Assembly: GCA_016282255.1 (NCBI GenBank)
Contig: JAEEKE010000067.1
Location: 1-48,538, forward strand
Length of the DNA stretch: 48,538 bases
Direction: 5' to 3'
Source: Bacillota bacterium
GTDB taxonomy: Bacteria; Bacillota; Clostridia; Christensenellales; CAG-138
Part shown: one piece after another, positions 20,759-31,393 of the stretch
Position numbering within the stretch: position 1 is the first letter of the stretch
How the letters are laid out: the number at the start of each line of letters is the position of its first letter
Position numbers and translations under genes: made by a program
The notes under the pieces: model-generated
What the model saw: the letters and a program-made list of their open reading frames with translations, nothing else
Database searches by the model: none
What the model was told of the DNA's origin: nothing

Positions 20759-21865
20759 ATGAGACGCTGTACGGTCGGCGGTCAGGCCGTCCTGGAAGGC
20801 GTGATGATGAAGTCCGACGAGGGCATCGCGATGGCGGTGCGCCGGGCGGACGGAAAGATCGTCGCCGAATACAAACAAACCACCACGCGCGCCAAGAAGG
20901 GCACCTTTTTGGGGCTGCCCGTAATAAGGGGCGTCGTGGCGCTGTTCGAGTCCCTCGCAACGGGCCTGAGCACCACCACCGAATCCGCGAAGCTGTACGG
21001 CGAGGACCTCTTCGAGGACGAGGAACCCACGAAGTTCGAAAAATGGCTCTCGAAGACCTTCGGCAAGAGCATCGAAAACGTGATCCTCGGCGTCGGCGCC
21101 GTGCTGGGCGTCGCGCTCGCGCTGGGCCTGTTCGTGATACTGCCCGTGCTGATCTCGTCAATCTTCTTCGGCAAGGACCAGAGCATCGGCCGTTCGCTCG
21201 TGGAGGGCGTAATCCGCGTGGCGATCTACGTGGGCTATCTCTTCGCGATGAGCGGCATCAAGGATATGCGCCGCCTGTTCATGTATCACGGCGCCGAGCA
21301 TAAGACCATCGCCTGCTACGAGGCGGAGGATGAGCTGACCCCGCAGAACGCGATGAAGCATACGCGCCTGCATCCGCGCTGCGGCACGAACTACCTTTTC
21401 CTCGTCATGGCTGTGTCCATCTTCGTGCTCACGATCGTGGATATCGTCATAAAATACGGCTTTAAGCTCGAGATCGAGAACTCCGTCCTCTACAACCTCT
21501 TCCGCATCGGCGTCCGCCTGTTGCTGATCCCGCTGATCGCGGGCCTCAGCTACGAGGTGCTGCGCTGGGCGGCCAAGAAGGACAACTGGCTGACCAAGGC
21601 CGTCCGCGCGCCGGGCATGGGCCTGCAGCTGATCACCACCAAGGAACCCACCGAGGATATGATCGAGGTCGCGATGGCCGCGTTCTATATCGCGATGGGC
21701 GAGAGGACGCCGGAATACTATAATTCGCTTGCGGATGGTTCGCTGGCGGACGCGCCCGCAGAGGAACCCCCGGTCGTGGACCTGACCGAAGGCGCCGAAG
21801 CCCCGGCCGAAAAGGAGGCTGCACAGCCCGCCGAAGCAAACCCCGCGGAGGGCGCGGCGGAATGA
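20759..21865 (+). CDS. DUF1385 membrane protein (YqhQ family)
   Basis: The 368-aa protein begins with the family hallmark GGQAVLEGVMM and contains YHGAEHKTIACYEA, TRLHPRCGTNYLF and four or so membrane helices. It is conserved in Bacillota, commonly just before prmC and prfA as here. Its biochemical role is unknown. The last 65 residues form an Ala/Glu/Pro-rich tail that looks disordered. AAAGGAG precedes the ATG, and its stop overlaps the prmC start by 4 nt. Confidence 0.9.
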   Translation: MRRCTVGGQAVLEGVMMKSDEGIAMAVRRADGKIVAEYKQTTTRAKKGTFLGLPVIRGVVALFESLATGLSTTTESAKLYGEDLFEDEEPTKFEKWLSKTFGKSIENVILGVGAVLGVALALGLFVILPVLISSIFFGKDQSIGRSLVEGVIRVAIYVGYLFAMSGIKDMRRLFMYHGAEHKTIACYEAEDELTPQNAMKHTRLHPRCGTNYLFLVMAVSIFVLTIVDIVIKYGFKLEIENSVLYNLFRIGVRLLLIPLIAGLSYEVLRWAAKKDNWLTKAVRAPGMGLQLITTKEPTEDMIEVAMAAFYIAMGERTPEYYNSLADGSLADAPAEEPPVVDLTEGAEAPAEKEAAQPAEANPAEGAAE

Positions 21866-22695
21866 CGCTTCACGAGCTGCTCCGGCGCACGGCTTCAAGG
21901 CTGCTCCCGGTCTCCGGCGAGGACGCGCCCGCGGAGGCGAGGGAGCTGGTTTCGTTCGCGCTCGGGCGGCGGATCGGCTTTGCCGACGCCGAGCTCGAGC
22001 CCGACGCCGGGGTCTTGGACCGGCTCGAAACGGCGATAGAAAGACGCCTTGATCACGAGCCGCTGCAGTACGTCATCGGCGAATGGGACCTTATGGGCCT
22101 GACCTTCGCGGTTTCGCCCGCGGTACTTATCCCCAGGCAGGATACCGAGACCCTCGTCATCGAGGCGGAGCGGTTGATAAACGAAAGGAGTTACGCTTCG
22201 CTGCTCGATCTCTGCACGGGCTCGGGCTGCATCGGGCTTTCGCTCGCCGCAAGGACCGGCATCGCCGCGGTGCTCTCGGATATCAGCGATGAAGCGCTTT
22301 CCGTCGCCCGCGAAAACGCCGCAAGGCTCGCCCCCGGCACGGAATGCGTCAAAAGCGATCTGTTCGCGGCGCTCAAGGGCAGGTGCTTCGATATCATAAC
22401 TGTCAATCCCCCGTACATCCCCTCCGCGGTGATCGAAACGCTCTCTACTGAGGTCCGGCGTGAGCCCCGGCTCGCGCTCGACGGCGGGGCGGACGGGCTG
22501 GCGATCTACCGCCGCATAGCCGGGGAATACCCGGAGCACCTGAACCCCGGCGGCGCGCTCGTCATGGAGATAGGCTTCGACCAGGGCGAAAGCGTGCCCG
22601 CGCTCTTTAGGGGGCACGGGGAAGTCAGCGTCACATATGACCTCGGCGGCAATCCGCGCGCCGTGACCGTCATACCCGGCATACCAAAAGGATAA
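21862..22695 (+). CDS. prmC: release factor glutamine N5-methyltransferase
   Basis: PrmC methylates the Gln of the GGQ motif in release factors. The 277-aa protein has a small helical N-terminal domain, PRQDTE at 91-96, the SAM-binding motif [11 protein letters not shown] (116-126) and the catalytic NPPY at 182-185. It overlaps the DUF1385 stop (ATGA) and is followed 2 nt later by its own substrate gene, prfA, so the three are translationally coupled. Confidence 0.95.
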   Translation: MTLHELLRRTASRLLPVSGEDAPAEARELVSFALGRRIGFADAELEPDAGVLDRLETAIERRLDHEPLQYVIGEWDLMGLTFAVSPAVLIPRQDTETLVIEAERLINERSYASLLDLCTGSGCIGLSLAARTGIAAVLSDISDEALSVARENAARLAPGTECVKSDLFAALKGRCFDIITVNPPYIPSAVIETLSTEVRREPRLALDGGADGLAIYRRIAGEYPEHLNPGGALVMEIGFDQGESVPALFRGHGEVSVTYDLGGNPRAVTVIPGIPKG

Positions 22696-22697
22696 AA

Positions 22698-23771
22698 ATG
22701 CTTCAAAGGCTTCGGCAAATGAAGGCGAGGTATGAGGAGCTTGCCCGCGAGGTGAGCGACCCCGCCGTCATACAGGATCAGGCAAGGTGGCGCGCGCTCG
22801 TCAAGGAGCACGCGGCGCTCGAGCCCATCGTCGCCGCCTACGACGAATACGCGGCGCTGGAGGCCGAGGCGGAGGAATGCCGCCTTATTGCGCACGACAG
22901 GACCGCCGACAGGGAGCTTGCGGAGCTGGCGGCCGAGGAGCTGCCGGAGCTTGAAAAAAAGCTCACGGAAAAGCTTTCGGAGCTCAGGGTGCTGCTCCTT
23001 CCCAAGGATAAGAACGACGAGCGCGGCGTAATAATGGAGATCCGCGCCGGCACCGGCGGCGACGAGGCGGCGCTCTTCGGAGCGGTGCTCCTGCGTATGT
23101 ATCAGCGCTATGCGGAGCGCCGCGGCTTCCGCATGGAGCTCATCGACATGAACGAGACCGAGATGGGCGGCGTCAAGGAGGCGACCTTCAGCCTCTCCGG
23201 GCGCGGGGCCTATTCGAGGATGAAATACGAGAGCGGCGTGCACCGCGTGCAGCGCGTGCCCGAGACCGAGACCCAGGGCCGCATCCACACGAGCGCGGCG
23301 ACGGTCGCGGTGCTGCCCGAGGCGGAGGATATCGAGGTCGAGATCGACCCCGGCGACCTGCGCATAGACACCTACCGTTCGAGCGGCGCGGGCGGGCAGC
23401 ACGTCAACAAGACCGAGAGCGCGATCCGCATCACGCATATCCCCACGGGGCTGGTCGTCCAGAGCCAGGACGAGCGCAGCCAGGGGCGCAACAAGGAGCA
23501 GGCGATGAAGGTTTTAAGAAGCCGGCTCTACGAGCTCAAGCGAAACGAGGCCGCCGAGAAGGAGGCGTCCGAGCGCCGCAGCCAGGTGGGCTCGGGCGAC
23601 CGCAGCGAGCGCATCCGCACCTACAATTTCCCGCAGAGCAGGGTCACGGACCACCGAATCAACCTTACCCTCTACAAGCTGCCCCAGTTCATCGACGGCG
23701 ATATGGACGAGATGATCGAGGCGCTTATCCTTGCCGAAAGAACGAGGCTGCTTTCGGGCGAAGCGCAATAA
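22698..23771 (+). CDS. prfA: peptide chain release factor 1
   Basis: RF1 terminates translation at UAA and UAG. The 357-aa protein has the stop-codon-reading PXT tripeptide as PET (188-190), which separates it from RF2, and the GGQ peptidyl-hydrolysis motif at 232-234 in [12 protein letters not shown]. There is no sign of an RF2-type frameshift. It forms an operon with prmC. Confidence 0.96.
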   Translation: MLQRLRQMKARYEELAREVSDPAVIQDQARWRALVKEHAALEPIVAAYDEYAALEAEAEECRLIAHDRTADRELAELAAEELPELEKKLTEKLSELRVLLLPKDKNDERGVIMEIRAGTGGDEAALFGAVLLRMYQRYAERRGFRMELIDMNETEMGGVKEATFSLSGRGAYSRMKYESGVHRVQRVPETETQGRIHTSAATVAVLPEAEDIEVEIDPGDLRIDTYRSSGAGGQHVNKTESAIRITHIPTGLVVQSQDERSQGRNKEQAMKVLRSRLYELKRNEAAEKEASERRSQVGSGDRSERIRTYNFPQSRVTDHRINLTLYKLPQFIDGDMDEMIEALILAERTRLLSGEAQ

Positions 23772-23825
23772 AAGCCTTAAAACGCAATAAAAACCGCGCC
23801 CAAACACAGCGCGGCGGAGGACATA

Positions 23826-26585
23826 ATGGGACTTATAGACAAGCTTTTCGGCACCACCAGCCAGCAGCAGATCAAAAAGATCATGCCGCTCGTCAAAAAG
23901 ATCAACGAGTGGGAGCCGAAGATCCACGCCCTTAAGGACAGCGAGCTGACCCATAAGACGGTCGAGTTCCGCGAAAGGCTCGCCGCAGGCGAAACGCTCG
24001 ACGACCTGCTGCCCGAGGCGTTTGCCGTCGTCCGCGAGGCGGCGGTCCGCACGATCGGCCAGCGGCATTACGACGTTCAGCTGATCGGCGGCATCATACT
24101 CCACCAGGGCCGCATCGCCGAGATGCGCACGGGCGAGGGCAAGACCCTCGTAGCGACGCTCGCGAGCTACTTAAACGCCCTTCCCGGCAAGGGCGTGTAC
24201 GTCGTCACCGTCAACGAATACCTCGCCCAGCGCGACGCCGCGTGGATGGGCAAGATCCACCGCTTCCTCGGCCTCACCGTGGGCTGCATCGTCAGCCAGA
24301 TGGAGCCGGAGGAGAAGAAGGCGGCCTACGAGTGCGATATCACCTACGGCACCAACAGCGAGTTCGGCTTCGACTACCTGCGCGACAATATGGCGATCCG
24401 GAAGGATACGCTCGTGCAGCGCGGCCTCAACTACGCGATCGTCGACGAGGTGGACAGCATCCTGATCGACGAGGCGCGCACGCCCCTCATCATCTCGGGC
24501 CCGAGCGGCAAATCGAACGACATGTACAAGCGCGCGGACCGCTTCGTGCGCAACCTGACCCGCGGCGAGGACCTAAAGCAGATCAGCAAGATGGACCTGC
24601 AGCGCGGCATCGTTCAGGAGGAGAGCGGCGACTACATGTGCGATATCAAGGCCCGCACCGTCGCCCTCACCGAGCAGGGCATGCGCAAGGCCGAGGAGTA
24701 TTTCGACATTGAGGACATCTCCTCGAGCGACAGCACCGAGATCAACCACTACATCAAGCAGGCCCTGAAGGCGCACGCGCTCTTCGAGGTCGATAAGGAC
24801 TATATCGTCACCGACAATCAGGTCTTCATCGTGGACGCCTTCACCGGCCGCATCATGATCGGCCGCCGCTATTCGGACGGCCTGCATCAGGCGCTCGAGG
24901 CGAAGGAGGGCGTGCCGATCAACGACGAGAACAAGACCGTCGCCACCATCACCTATCAGAACTACTTCCGCATGTTCGAGAAGCTGGCCGGCATGACCGG
25001 TACAGCGAAGACCGAGGAGGACGAGTTCATCGGCATCTACGGCCTCGACGTCGTCGAGATCCCCACCAACAAGCCGATAAAGAGGGTGGACTACAACGAC
25101 GCGCTCTTCGCCAAGGAGGAGGAGAAATTCGCCCGCATCGTGGACGACATCGTATCGATCCACGCCACCGGCCAGCCCCTGCTCGTGGGCACCGTCTCCG
25201 TTGAAAAATCCGAGAAGGTCTCCCGCCTGCTGCTCCGCAAGGGCATCAAGCACGAGGTCCTGAACGCCAAGCAGCACGCCAAGGAGGCCGACATCATCGC
25301 CCAGGCGGGCAAGTTCGGCGCGGTCACGATCGCCACCAACATGGCGGGCCGCGGCACGGATATTTTGCTCGGCGGCAACCCCGAGTACCTCGCCAAGCGC
25401 GAGATGCGCAAGGACGGCTATACCGACGAGATGATAGAGAACGCGACGAGCCACGTCGAGACGCAGGATGAGGAGATCATCGCGGCGAGGAAGGTCTATG
25501 ACGAGACCTATAAAAAGCATAAGAAGCAGACCGACGCCGAGCACGAGCAGGTCGTCTCGGTCGGAGGCCTCTTCGTCATCGGCACCGAGCGCCACGAGTC
25601 CAGGCGTATCGACAACCAGCTCCGCGGCCGTTCCGGCCGCCAGGGCGACCCGGGCTCCACCAGGTTCTACGTCTCGCTGCAGGACGAGATGATGCTCCGC
25701 TTCGGCGAGGAGCGCATGGAGCGCCTGTCGAACACCATGGGCCGCGTCATGGCCTCGGGCCAGCTCGAATCGCTCGAGATGGGCGTGTTCTCCAAGACCA
25801 TCGAGAATACCCAGAAGCGCGTCGAGGCGCATAACTTCGATATCCGCAAGAGCGTCCTCAAGTACGACGACGTCATGAACAAGATGCGCGAGATCATCTA
25901 CACCCAGCGCCGCCAGGTGCTCATGGGCGAGGACGTGCACGACCAGATCATGAAGATGCGCACCGAGGTCATCGACCAGATGGTGGATTTCTACTGCCCG
26001 GCCAAGCAGAAGCCGGAGAGCTGGAACTACGGCGGCCTCGCGCACGAATACGGCATGACCTTCAACATCCGCGACGCGGAGAAGGCCATAGCGAACACGG
26101 GCAAGCGCGAGGAGCTTATAAAGACCCTGACCGACGCCGCCGAAAAGGTCTATGACGCGATCGACGAGAAGCTCCGCGAGCACGACGCCGATATGCGCGA
26201 ATTCGAGCGCCGCTGCCTGCTCGTTTCGGTCGATACCCACTGGGCCGACCATATCGATGCGATGGATCAGCTGCGCGAGGGCATCGGCCTGCGCGCGATG
26301 GGCAGCCAGGATCCCGTCATCCAGTACCGCAACGAGGGCTTCGACATGTTCGACCAGATGACGGCGGAGATCCGCACCGAGACCGTGCAGCGCCTCTACC
26401 ACCCCGTGTTCAGGAGCCCCGTCGCTCAGCCGAAGCCGCAGAACCTGACCACGAACCAGGGCGGCAATGCGGCGACCGAGAAGAAAAAGCCCAAGATAGT
26501 AGATAAAAAACCCGGGCCGAACGACCCCTGTCCCTGCGGCAGCGGCAAGAAATACAAGAAATGCTGCGGCAGGCTGCCCGACTGA
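23826..26585 (+). CDS. secA: preprotein translocase ATPase SecA
   Basis: SecA is the motor that drives unfolded proteins through SecYEG. The 919-aa protein has Walker A GEGKT at 103-107, the DEAD-type [17 protein letters not shown], the preprotein cross-linking domain, the second ATPase half with [14 protein letters not shown] and [13 protein letters not shown], and the helical scaffold. It ends in the zinc tail [14 protein letters not shown], which binds SecB or ribosomes. GCGGAGG lies 6 nt before the ATG. Confidence 0.97.
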   Translation: MGLIDKLFGTTSQQQIKKIMPLVKKINEWEPKIHALKDSELTHKTVEFRERLAAGETLDDLLPEAFAVVREAAVRTIGQRHYDVQLIGGIILHQGRIAEMRTGEGKTLVATLASYLNALPGKGVYVVTVNEYLAQRDAAWMGKIHRFLGLTVGCIVSQMEPEEKKAAYECDITYGTNSEFGFDYLRDNMAIRKDTLVQRGLNYAIVDEVDSILIDEARTPLIISGPSGKSNDMYKRADRFVRNLTRGEDLKQISKMDLQRGIVQEESGDYMCDIKARTVALTEQGMRKAEEYFDIEDISSSDSTEINHYIKQALKAHALFEVDKDYIVTDNQVFIVDAFTGRIMIGRRYSDGLHQALEAKEGVPINDENKTVATITYQNYFRMFEKLAGMTGTAKTEEDEFIGIYGLDVVEIPTNKPIKRVDYNDALFAKEEEKFARIVDDIVSIHATGQPLLVGTVSVEKSEKVSRLLLRKGIKHEVLNAKQHAKEADIIAQAGKFGAVTIATNMAGRGTDILLGGNPEYLAKREMRKDGYTDEMIENATSHVETQDEEIIAARKVYDETYKKHKKQTDAEHEQVVSVGGLFVIGTERHESRRIDNQLRGRSGRQGDPGSTRFYVSLQDEMMLRFGEERMERLSNTMGRVMASGQLESLEMGVFSKTIENTQKRVEAHNFDIRKSVLKYDDVMNKMREIIYTQRRQVLMGEDVHDQIMKMRTEVIDQMVDFYCPAKQKPESWNYGGLAHEYGMTFNIRDAEKAIANTGKREELIKTLTDAAEKVYDAIDEKLREHDADMREFERRCLLVSVDTHWADHIDAMDQLREGIGLRAMGSQDPVIQYRNEGFDMFDQMTAEIRTETVQRLYHPVFRSPVAQPKPQNLTTNQGGNAATEKKKPKIVDKKPGPNDPCPCGSGKKYKKCCGRLPD

Positions 26586-26628
26586 TAAACTGCAAGAAGT
26601 GCCAGAAATGGCCGGAAGGAGATACATT

Positions 26629-27900
26629 ATGCTGGATATCAAACGCATCAGAAAGAACCCCGAGGAGCTCGTCGCCGCCATGAAGGCGCGGCGCGGCAAG
26701 GGGGCCGACGTCACCGAGGTGCTCGCGCTCGACGAAAAGCGCCGCGGGCTCATCCAGAAGGTGGAGCAGCTCAAGGCAAAGCGCAACGAGGATTCCGCGA
26801 AGGTCCCCGCGCTCAAGAAGCAGGGCGAGGACGTGACCGGCCTGCTCGCCGAGATGAAGGCCCTTGCCGACGAGATAAAGGGGCTCGATACGGAGCTTGC
26901 GGGCATCGACGAGAAATTCGACGAGCTTTTGATGAAGATCCCGAACATTCCCCACGAGAGCGTGCCCGACGGCGCGGACGACCGCGACAACGCCGAGATG
27001 CGCCGCTGGGGCAGCCCCACCGAGTTCGATTTCGAGCCGAAGGCGCACTGGGACCTCGGCGAGGAGCTCGGCATCCTCGATTTCGCCTCCGCGGGCAAGA
27101 TCACGGGCGCGAGGTTCACGGTCTACCGCGGCCTCGGCGCAAGGCTCGAGAGGGCGATCATCAGCTATTATCTCGACGTGCACACCGCTAACGGCTACAC
27201 CGAGATCTTCCCGCCCTACATGGTCAACAGGGCTTCGATGACCGGCACCGGCCAGCTCCCGAAGTTCGAGGAGGACGCCTTCAAGGTCGCCGGGACCGAC
27301 TATTTCCTGATCCCGACCGCCGAGGTGCCCGTCACCAACCTGCACAGGGGCGACATCCTGAACGGCGACGATCTGCCCATCAAATACTGCGCATACAGCG
27401 CCTGTTTCCGCTCCGAAGCCGGCAGCGCGGGGCGCGATACGAGGGGCCTTATCCGCCAGCACCAGTTCAACAAGGTGGAGCTCGTTAAATTCGTCAAGCC
27501 CGAGACCAGCTACGACGAGCTTGAAAAGCTCACGCACGACGCCGAGAAGGTCCTGCAGGGCCTCGGCCTCCCGTACCGCGTGGTCTGCCTCTCCACCGGC
27601 GACCTCGGCTTCAGCTCCGCCAAGACCTACGATATCGAGGTCTGGATGCCCAGCTACGGCCGCTACGTCGAGATCAGCTCCTGCTCCAATTTCGAGGATT
27701 TCCAGGCGCGCAGGGCGCAGATCCGCTTCCGCAGGGACGCGAAGAGCAAGCCCGAGCTCGTGCACACGCTCAACGGCAGCGGCGTGGCCATCGGCCGCAC
27801 CGTCGCGGCGCTGCTTGAGAACTATCAGCAGGCCGACGGCAGCGTGAAGATCCCCGAGGTGCTGGTGCCCTATATGCACTGCGACACCATCCGCCGGTAA
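26629..27900 (+). CDS. serS: seryl-tRNA synthetase
   Basis: This class II synthetase charges tRNA-Ser. The ATG at 26629 follows AAGGAGATACATT and gives 423 aa; an ATG 30 nt upstream lacks an SD. The N-terminal coiled-coil arm spans roughly residues 30-100. Motif 2 lies in [18 protein letters not shown] and motif 3 is [17 protein letters not shown]. It lies 43 nt after secA, probably in the same transcript. Confidence 0.97.
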   Translation: MLDIKRIRKNPEELVAAMKARRGKGADVTEVLALDEKRRGLIQKVEQLKAKRNEDSAKVPALKKQGEDVTGLLAEMKALADEIKGLDTELAGIDEKFDELLMKIPNIPHESVPDGADDRDNAEMRRWGSPTEFDFEPKAHWDLGEELGILDFASAGKITGARFTVYRGLGARLERAIISYYLDVHTANGYTEIFPPYMVNRASMTGTGQLPKFEEDAFKVAGTDYFLIPTAEVPVTNLHRGDILNGDDLPIKYCAYSACFRSEAGSAGRDTRGLIRQHQFNKVELVKFVKPETSYDELEKLTHDAEKVLQGLGLPYRVVCLSTGDLGFSSAKTYDIEVWMPSYGRYVEISSCSNFEDFQARRAQIRFRRDAKSKPELVHTLNGSGVAIGRTVAALLENYQQADGSVKIPEVLVPYMHCDTIRR

Positions 27901-27936
27901 CCGGCGAAAGCGAAGAACGGCAGGAGGGAGACCGAT

Positions 27937-28923
27937 ATGAAGAAAATAGCTCTTATCTCAACGGGCGGCACCATCGCCTGCGTACCCACCGAGGACGGCC
28001 TCGCCCCGGGTCTTTCCGCGAGCGAGCTGCTCGAGCTGCTCGGCGGCGATCATTCCGACGTCAGCTGCACCGATCTTTTCAGCATGGATTCCTCGAACAT
28101 CCAGCCCGAGGAATGGATCACGATCGCCGAGGCGATCAAGGCGAGCGTCGGCAGCTGCGACGGCGTCGTGCTGACCCACGGCACCGACACCATGGCCTAC
28201 ACTGCCAGCATGCTCAGCTTCATGCTCTCGGGCATCCCGATCCCGGTCGTGCTGACCGGCGCGCAGTATCCGGCCGTCTACCCGGATTCCGACGGGCGGC
28301 GCAACCTCGAGAACGCGCTGATCGCGGCCAAATCGCTCAAGGGCGGCGTCTACATCTGCTTCGGCAATTCGCTGATGCTCGGCTGCCGCGCCGTCAAGAC
28401 CCGCACCACCTCGCTCTCCGCCTTCGAATCCATCAACTATCCCTACGTCGGCACCGTCAGCGACGGCCGCCTGCTCTCGCTCTACACGCCCTCGCTGCCC
28501 GCCGCGTTCAGCTTCTCCACCGATATAGACCCCCGCGTCGCGCTCGTGAAGCTGATCCCCGGCATGAGTCCCCGCCTGCTCGATTACTGCATCGACTGCG
28601 ATATCCACGGCCTCGTGGTGGAGGGCTTCGGTCTGGGCGGCATGCACTCCATCCGCAGGAACCATTCCGAGGCGATCGCAAGGCTGATGGCGCACGGCAT
28701 CCCCGTGGTGCTGACCTCCCAGTGCCTCTACGAGCAGTCCTCGCCCGATATCTACGAGGTATCGAAGCCCCTGCGCGATCTCGGCGTCATCTCGGCGGGC
28801 GATATGACCACCGAGGCGGCGATCACCAAGCTGATGTGGGTGCTCGGCCGCACCAACGATATGAGCGTCATCCGCATGCTGATGCAGAAGAACCTCGTCG
28901 GCGAGCTGACGGAAAAGGTTTGA
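27937..28923 (+). CDS. L-asparaginase, type I-like
   Basis: The 328-aa enzyme hydrolyses asparagine to aspartate and ammonia. Both catalytic threonine motifs are visible: ISTGGTIAC near residues 6-14 and VLTHGTDTMAYTASML near 77-92. There is no signal peptide, which favours the cytoplasmic AnsA-like group. AGGAGGGAG precedes the ATG. Glutaminase side activity is possible in this family. Confidence 0.9.
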   Translation: MKKIALISTGGTIACVPTEDGLAPGLSASELLELLGGDHSDVSCTDLFSMDSSNIQPEEWITIAEAIKASVGSCDGVVLTHGTDTMAYTASMLSFMLSGIPIPVVLTGAQYPAVYPDSDGRRNLENALIAAKSLKGGVYICFGNSLMLGCRAVKTRTTSLSAFESINYPYVGTVSDGRLLSLYTPSLPAAFSFSTDIDPRVALVKLIPGMSPRLLDYCIDCDIHGLVVEGFGLGGMHSIRRNHSEAIARLMAHGIPVVLTSQCLYEQSSPDIYEVSKPLRDLGVISAGDMTTEAAITKLMWVLGRTNDMSVIRMLMQKNLVGELTEKV

Positions 28924-28941
28924 ACGAAATAAGGCATTTTG

Positions 28942-28976
28942 GGGGCGGCCGCGCCGGAGTCAACCGCGGCCGCCCC
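28942..28976 (+). terminator. strong hairpin after the asparaginase gene
   Basis: A 12-bp GC-rich stem (28942-28953 with 28965-28976) closes an 11-nt loop 18 nt after the stop codon. There is no U-tract, so termination would be inefficient or factor-assisted. Confidence 0.5.
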
Positions 28977-29072
28977 TCGCACGTTATATGGATGAACGCA
29001 AAAAGAAAGCGCGTTCCCCCGCATCGGCGGCGGTCAATCTAAAAATACTCCGCAGAAAGGATGGATAAAACA

Positions 29073-29705
29073 ATGAAAAGGATAAATGCGATAATTGCGA
29101 TCTTGCTCATCGCGGCAATGGCCTTCGCCGCAGCCGCCTGCACTTCGCCGAAGCCGCAGCCCCAGGGCCCCGGCGACAACGGCACCGTCAAGGTCACTCC
29201 CGAACCCGCGGAAGGGAACGTGCTTCCCGATCCCGGCCTGAACCTCATCGACGTTGCGCCGCTTTCCGACAGGGAGAAGCTGGACAGCCTCACCGAGTTC
29301 TACCGCTTCGGCACTTCCGAGGGGCTTCCCTCCGAGACGATGATCATCACCAGCTCCAAGGAGTTCGAGCAGAAGATCCTGCCCCTGCTTGCGGACGATA
29401 CCTATAAGGCCGCCGCACAGGCCGCGGCCGCGAAGTACAACGACGACTTCTTCAAGAACAACCGCCTCGTGGTCTTCCGCATCGATCTTTCGAGCGGCTC
29501 CTTCACCCCCCAGGTACAGTACCTCACCTGCGAGAAGGGCGTTGTGGACGTGACCGTGGGCTTCAATAAGCCCGAGGGCGACGTATTCACCGCCGATATG
29601 GCCTACTACCTCGGCTTCCTCATCCTCGACACGAACATCTACGGCTCGAACAGCACCGTGAACGTCCACGGCGCGCTGGTCGAGGACAAGACCAGCGAGA
29701 GCTGA
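29073..29705 (+). CDS. lipoprotein of unknown function
   Basis: The ATG at 29073 follows AGAAAGGA; an ATG four codons earlier overlaps that site. The 210-aa product has a lipoprotein signal (MKRINAIIAILLIAAMAF, lipobox AAAC), a Pro-rich linker (PKPQPQGPGDNG) and a globular part of about 150 residues with no motif I recognise. It is probably anchored on the outer face of the cytoplasmic membrane. It stands between a hairpin and a terminator and so is likely monocistronic. Confidence 0.75.
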   Translation: MKRINAIIAILLIAAMAFAAAACTSPKPQPQGPGDNGTVKVTPEPAEGNVLPDPGLNLIDVAPLSDREKLDSLTEFYRFGTSEGLPSETMIITSSKEFEQKILPLLADDTYKAAAQAAAAKYNDDFFKNNRLVVFRIDLSSGSFTPQVQYLTCEKGVVDVTVGFNKPEGDVFTADMAYYLGFLILDTNIYGSNSTVNVHGALVEDKTSES

Positions 29706-29769
29706 ACAGAACAGGTATTCCCGACGGAAGGGCGGGGGACCCCGGGGTCCCTCTCCCGACCGGTCGGTC

Positions 29770-29801
29770 TGCGGCGGAGCGCTTGCCCCGCTGCATTTTT
29801 T
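29770..29801 (+). terminator. terminator of the lipoprotein gene
   Basis: The stem TGCGGCGG (29770-29777) with CCGCTGCA (29788-29795) is followed by six T. A 16-bp perfect palindrome, GGGACCCCGGGGTCCC, lies upstream at 29736-29751. Confidence 0.75.
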
Positions 29802-29848
29802 ATGCCCCGAAAAACGCTCCCCGGGCGGGGCGCCCCGTCGCTTTAAGG

Positions 29849-29877
29849 TTGCTTTTATCATAGCGGAATGGTATAAT
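29849..29877 (+). promoter_or_regulatory. promoter of the five-gene E2-like/GTPase-NYN cluster
   Basis: TTGCTT (29849-29854) and a perfect TATAAT (29872-29877) are 17 bp apart. The first ATG begins 8 nt after the -10 box, so transcription would start at or next to the start codon. No other promoter was seen before 35552. Confidence 0.75.
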
Positions 29878-29884
29878 ATCAGCC

Positions 29885-31381
29885 ATGGAAGAGACCAACA
29901 AAACCGAGCCGGCGGTCTATACCGCATACGGCATGAACAGGCGAAACCCGTTGATGTGGCTCGCGGTGCTTTTCGCCCTGCTTTCCCTTGCTGCAAGGAT
30001 CGTTTTTTATAGCGCCCCCGGATTCGGAGCGGGGCGAATCGGTTCGACCTTGTACGCAGTCGTCACCATGATAATAGCCTGCATCGCGCTCGTCTGGTTC
30101 GCGGCCGAGCTCGTCTTCGAGAGCGAAGCGCGCCTTTATAAGACCGCGAAGCCCGAGGCATGGTACTGCGTGTTCCTGATGATCCGCGCGATCGTCCTCT
30201 ACGTGCACGACGCGTCCCGCCGCGGCATCCTGCTCGCGGCCGAGCTCGTGCTGATCCTCGCGCTGATGATAGTCTACCGCCTTGCCGTCAGCACCGGCGG
30301 AAGAAGCCGCACGAACGCCCCGCGCCGCCGCGTCATAGCGCTCATCGCCGTGCTCTGCGGCCTCGGCCTCGCGGCGGCGGAGTATTTTATGCTGCGCGGG
30401 AACGGTTCGGGCACAGCGGCGCTTATTGAGCAGGGCTCCGTGCTGCTCGCCGGCCTCGCCGCGCTCAGCGTGCTCGTCGGCATGAAAAAGCGCGAGAGCG
30501 ACCGCCCCCTGCCGCAGTGCGGCGACCGCAACGACGGCCGCAGGATACGCTCGCTCGACCCGATGAACGGCGTCGCCGTCTACATCATGCCGGACCGCGT
30601 GCCCTCCAGCAACCTGTTCCGAGACTGCTTCGAGTGCTCCGCGGCGGACGCCTATATCCGCGAGAAGCGCGACGCGGGGTTCGATCATTTCGGCTACACC
30701 CACCTGCTGCTCGCGGCCTACGCGCGCACGGTCTCCCAGCGCCCGGCGGTCAACCGCTTTATCAGCGGGCAGCGGACCTACAGCCGCGACGACGAGATCG
30801 AGGTCTCGATGACGATCAAGAAGGATATGTCGCTCGAGGGCTCCGAGACGATCATCACTATCTATCTCGACCCGAACGACACCGCCGAAACCGTCTACGA
30901 AAAGTTCAATAAGGAGGTCTCCGCCGCCAAGGAGACCGAGGAGCTCGATTCGAGCTTCGACAAGCTGGCCGGCCTTATCAACCTGATACCCGGCGTGTTC
31001 CTCAAGTTCACGATCTGGCTGCTCAAGACCTTCGATTATTTCGGGCACCTGCCGCGGTGGCTCACCCGTCTGAGCCCCTTCCACGGCTCCCTGTTCGTCA
31101 CCAGCATGGGCTCGCTCGGCATACCGCCCGTATTCCACCACCTGTATAACTTCGGCAACATCCCCGCGTTCCTCGCCTTCGGCGCCAAGCGCCTTGAGAA
31201 CGAGCTCGACAGGGACGGCAGCGTGACAAGGAAGAAATACATCGATTTCACCGTCAATACCGACGAGCGTATCTGCGACGGCTTCTATTTCGCCTCCGCC
31301 TTCAAGCTCTTCAAGCGTTATATGACGGATCCCCATAAGCTCGACACGCCGCCCGAGACCGTTATCCACGATATAGAATAA
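29885..31381 (+). CDS. membrane protein with an E2/CAT-like acyltransferase domain lacking the catalytic His
   Basis: The 498-aa protein has about six hydrophobic helices in residues 20-200. The C-terminal 290 residues read like the catalytic domain of 2-oxoacid dehydrogenase E2 or chloramphenicol acetyltransferase: FGYTHLLLAAYAR, FHGSLFVTSMGSLGIPPVF and NTDERICDGFYFASAFKLF. In the E2 motif DHRxxDG the catalytic His is replaced by Glu461 (D460-E-R-I-C-D465-G466), so normal acyl transfer is unlikely. There is no lipoyl domain. The ATG lies 8 nt after the -10 box with no SD, which suggests a leaderless mRNA; a later start cannot be excluded. It is the first gene of a five-gene unit. Confidence 0.65.
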   Translation: MEETNKTEPAVYTAYGMNRRNPLMWLAVLFALLSLAARIVFYSAPGFGAGRIGSTLYAVVTMIIACIALVWFAAELVFESEARLYKTAKPEAWYCVFLMIRAIVLYVHDASRRGILLAAELVLILALMIVYRLAVSTGGRSRTNAPRRRVIALIAVLCGLGLAAAEYFMLRGNGSGTAALIEQGSVLLAGLAALSVLVGMKKRESDRPLPQCGDRNDGRRIRSLDPMNGVAVYIMPDRVPSSNLFRDCFECSAADAYIREKRDAGFDHFGYTHLLLAAYARTVSQRPAVNRFISGQRTYSRDDEIEVSMTIKKDMSLEGSETIITIYLDPNDTAETVYEKFNKEVSAAKETEELDSSFDKLAGLINLIPGVFLKFTIWLLKTFDYFGHLPRWLTRLSPFHGSLFVTSMGSLGIPPVFHHLYNFGNIPAFLAFGAKRLENELDRDGSVTRKKYIDFTVNTDERICDGFYFASAFKLFKRYMTDPHKLDTPPETVIHDIE

Positions 31382-31393
31382 GGAACATAAGCT

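Noticed and set aside
24573-27119. 848-codon open frame antisense to secA and serS
   Set aside because: It lies opposite two certain genes and has no SD or domain signature.
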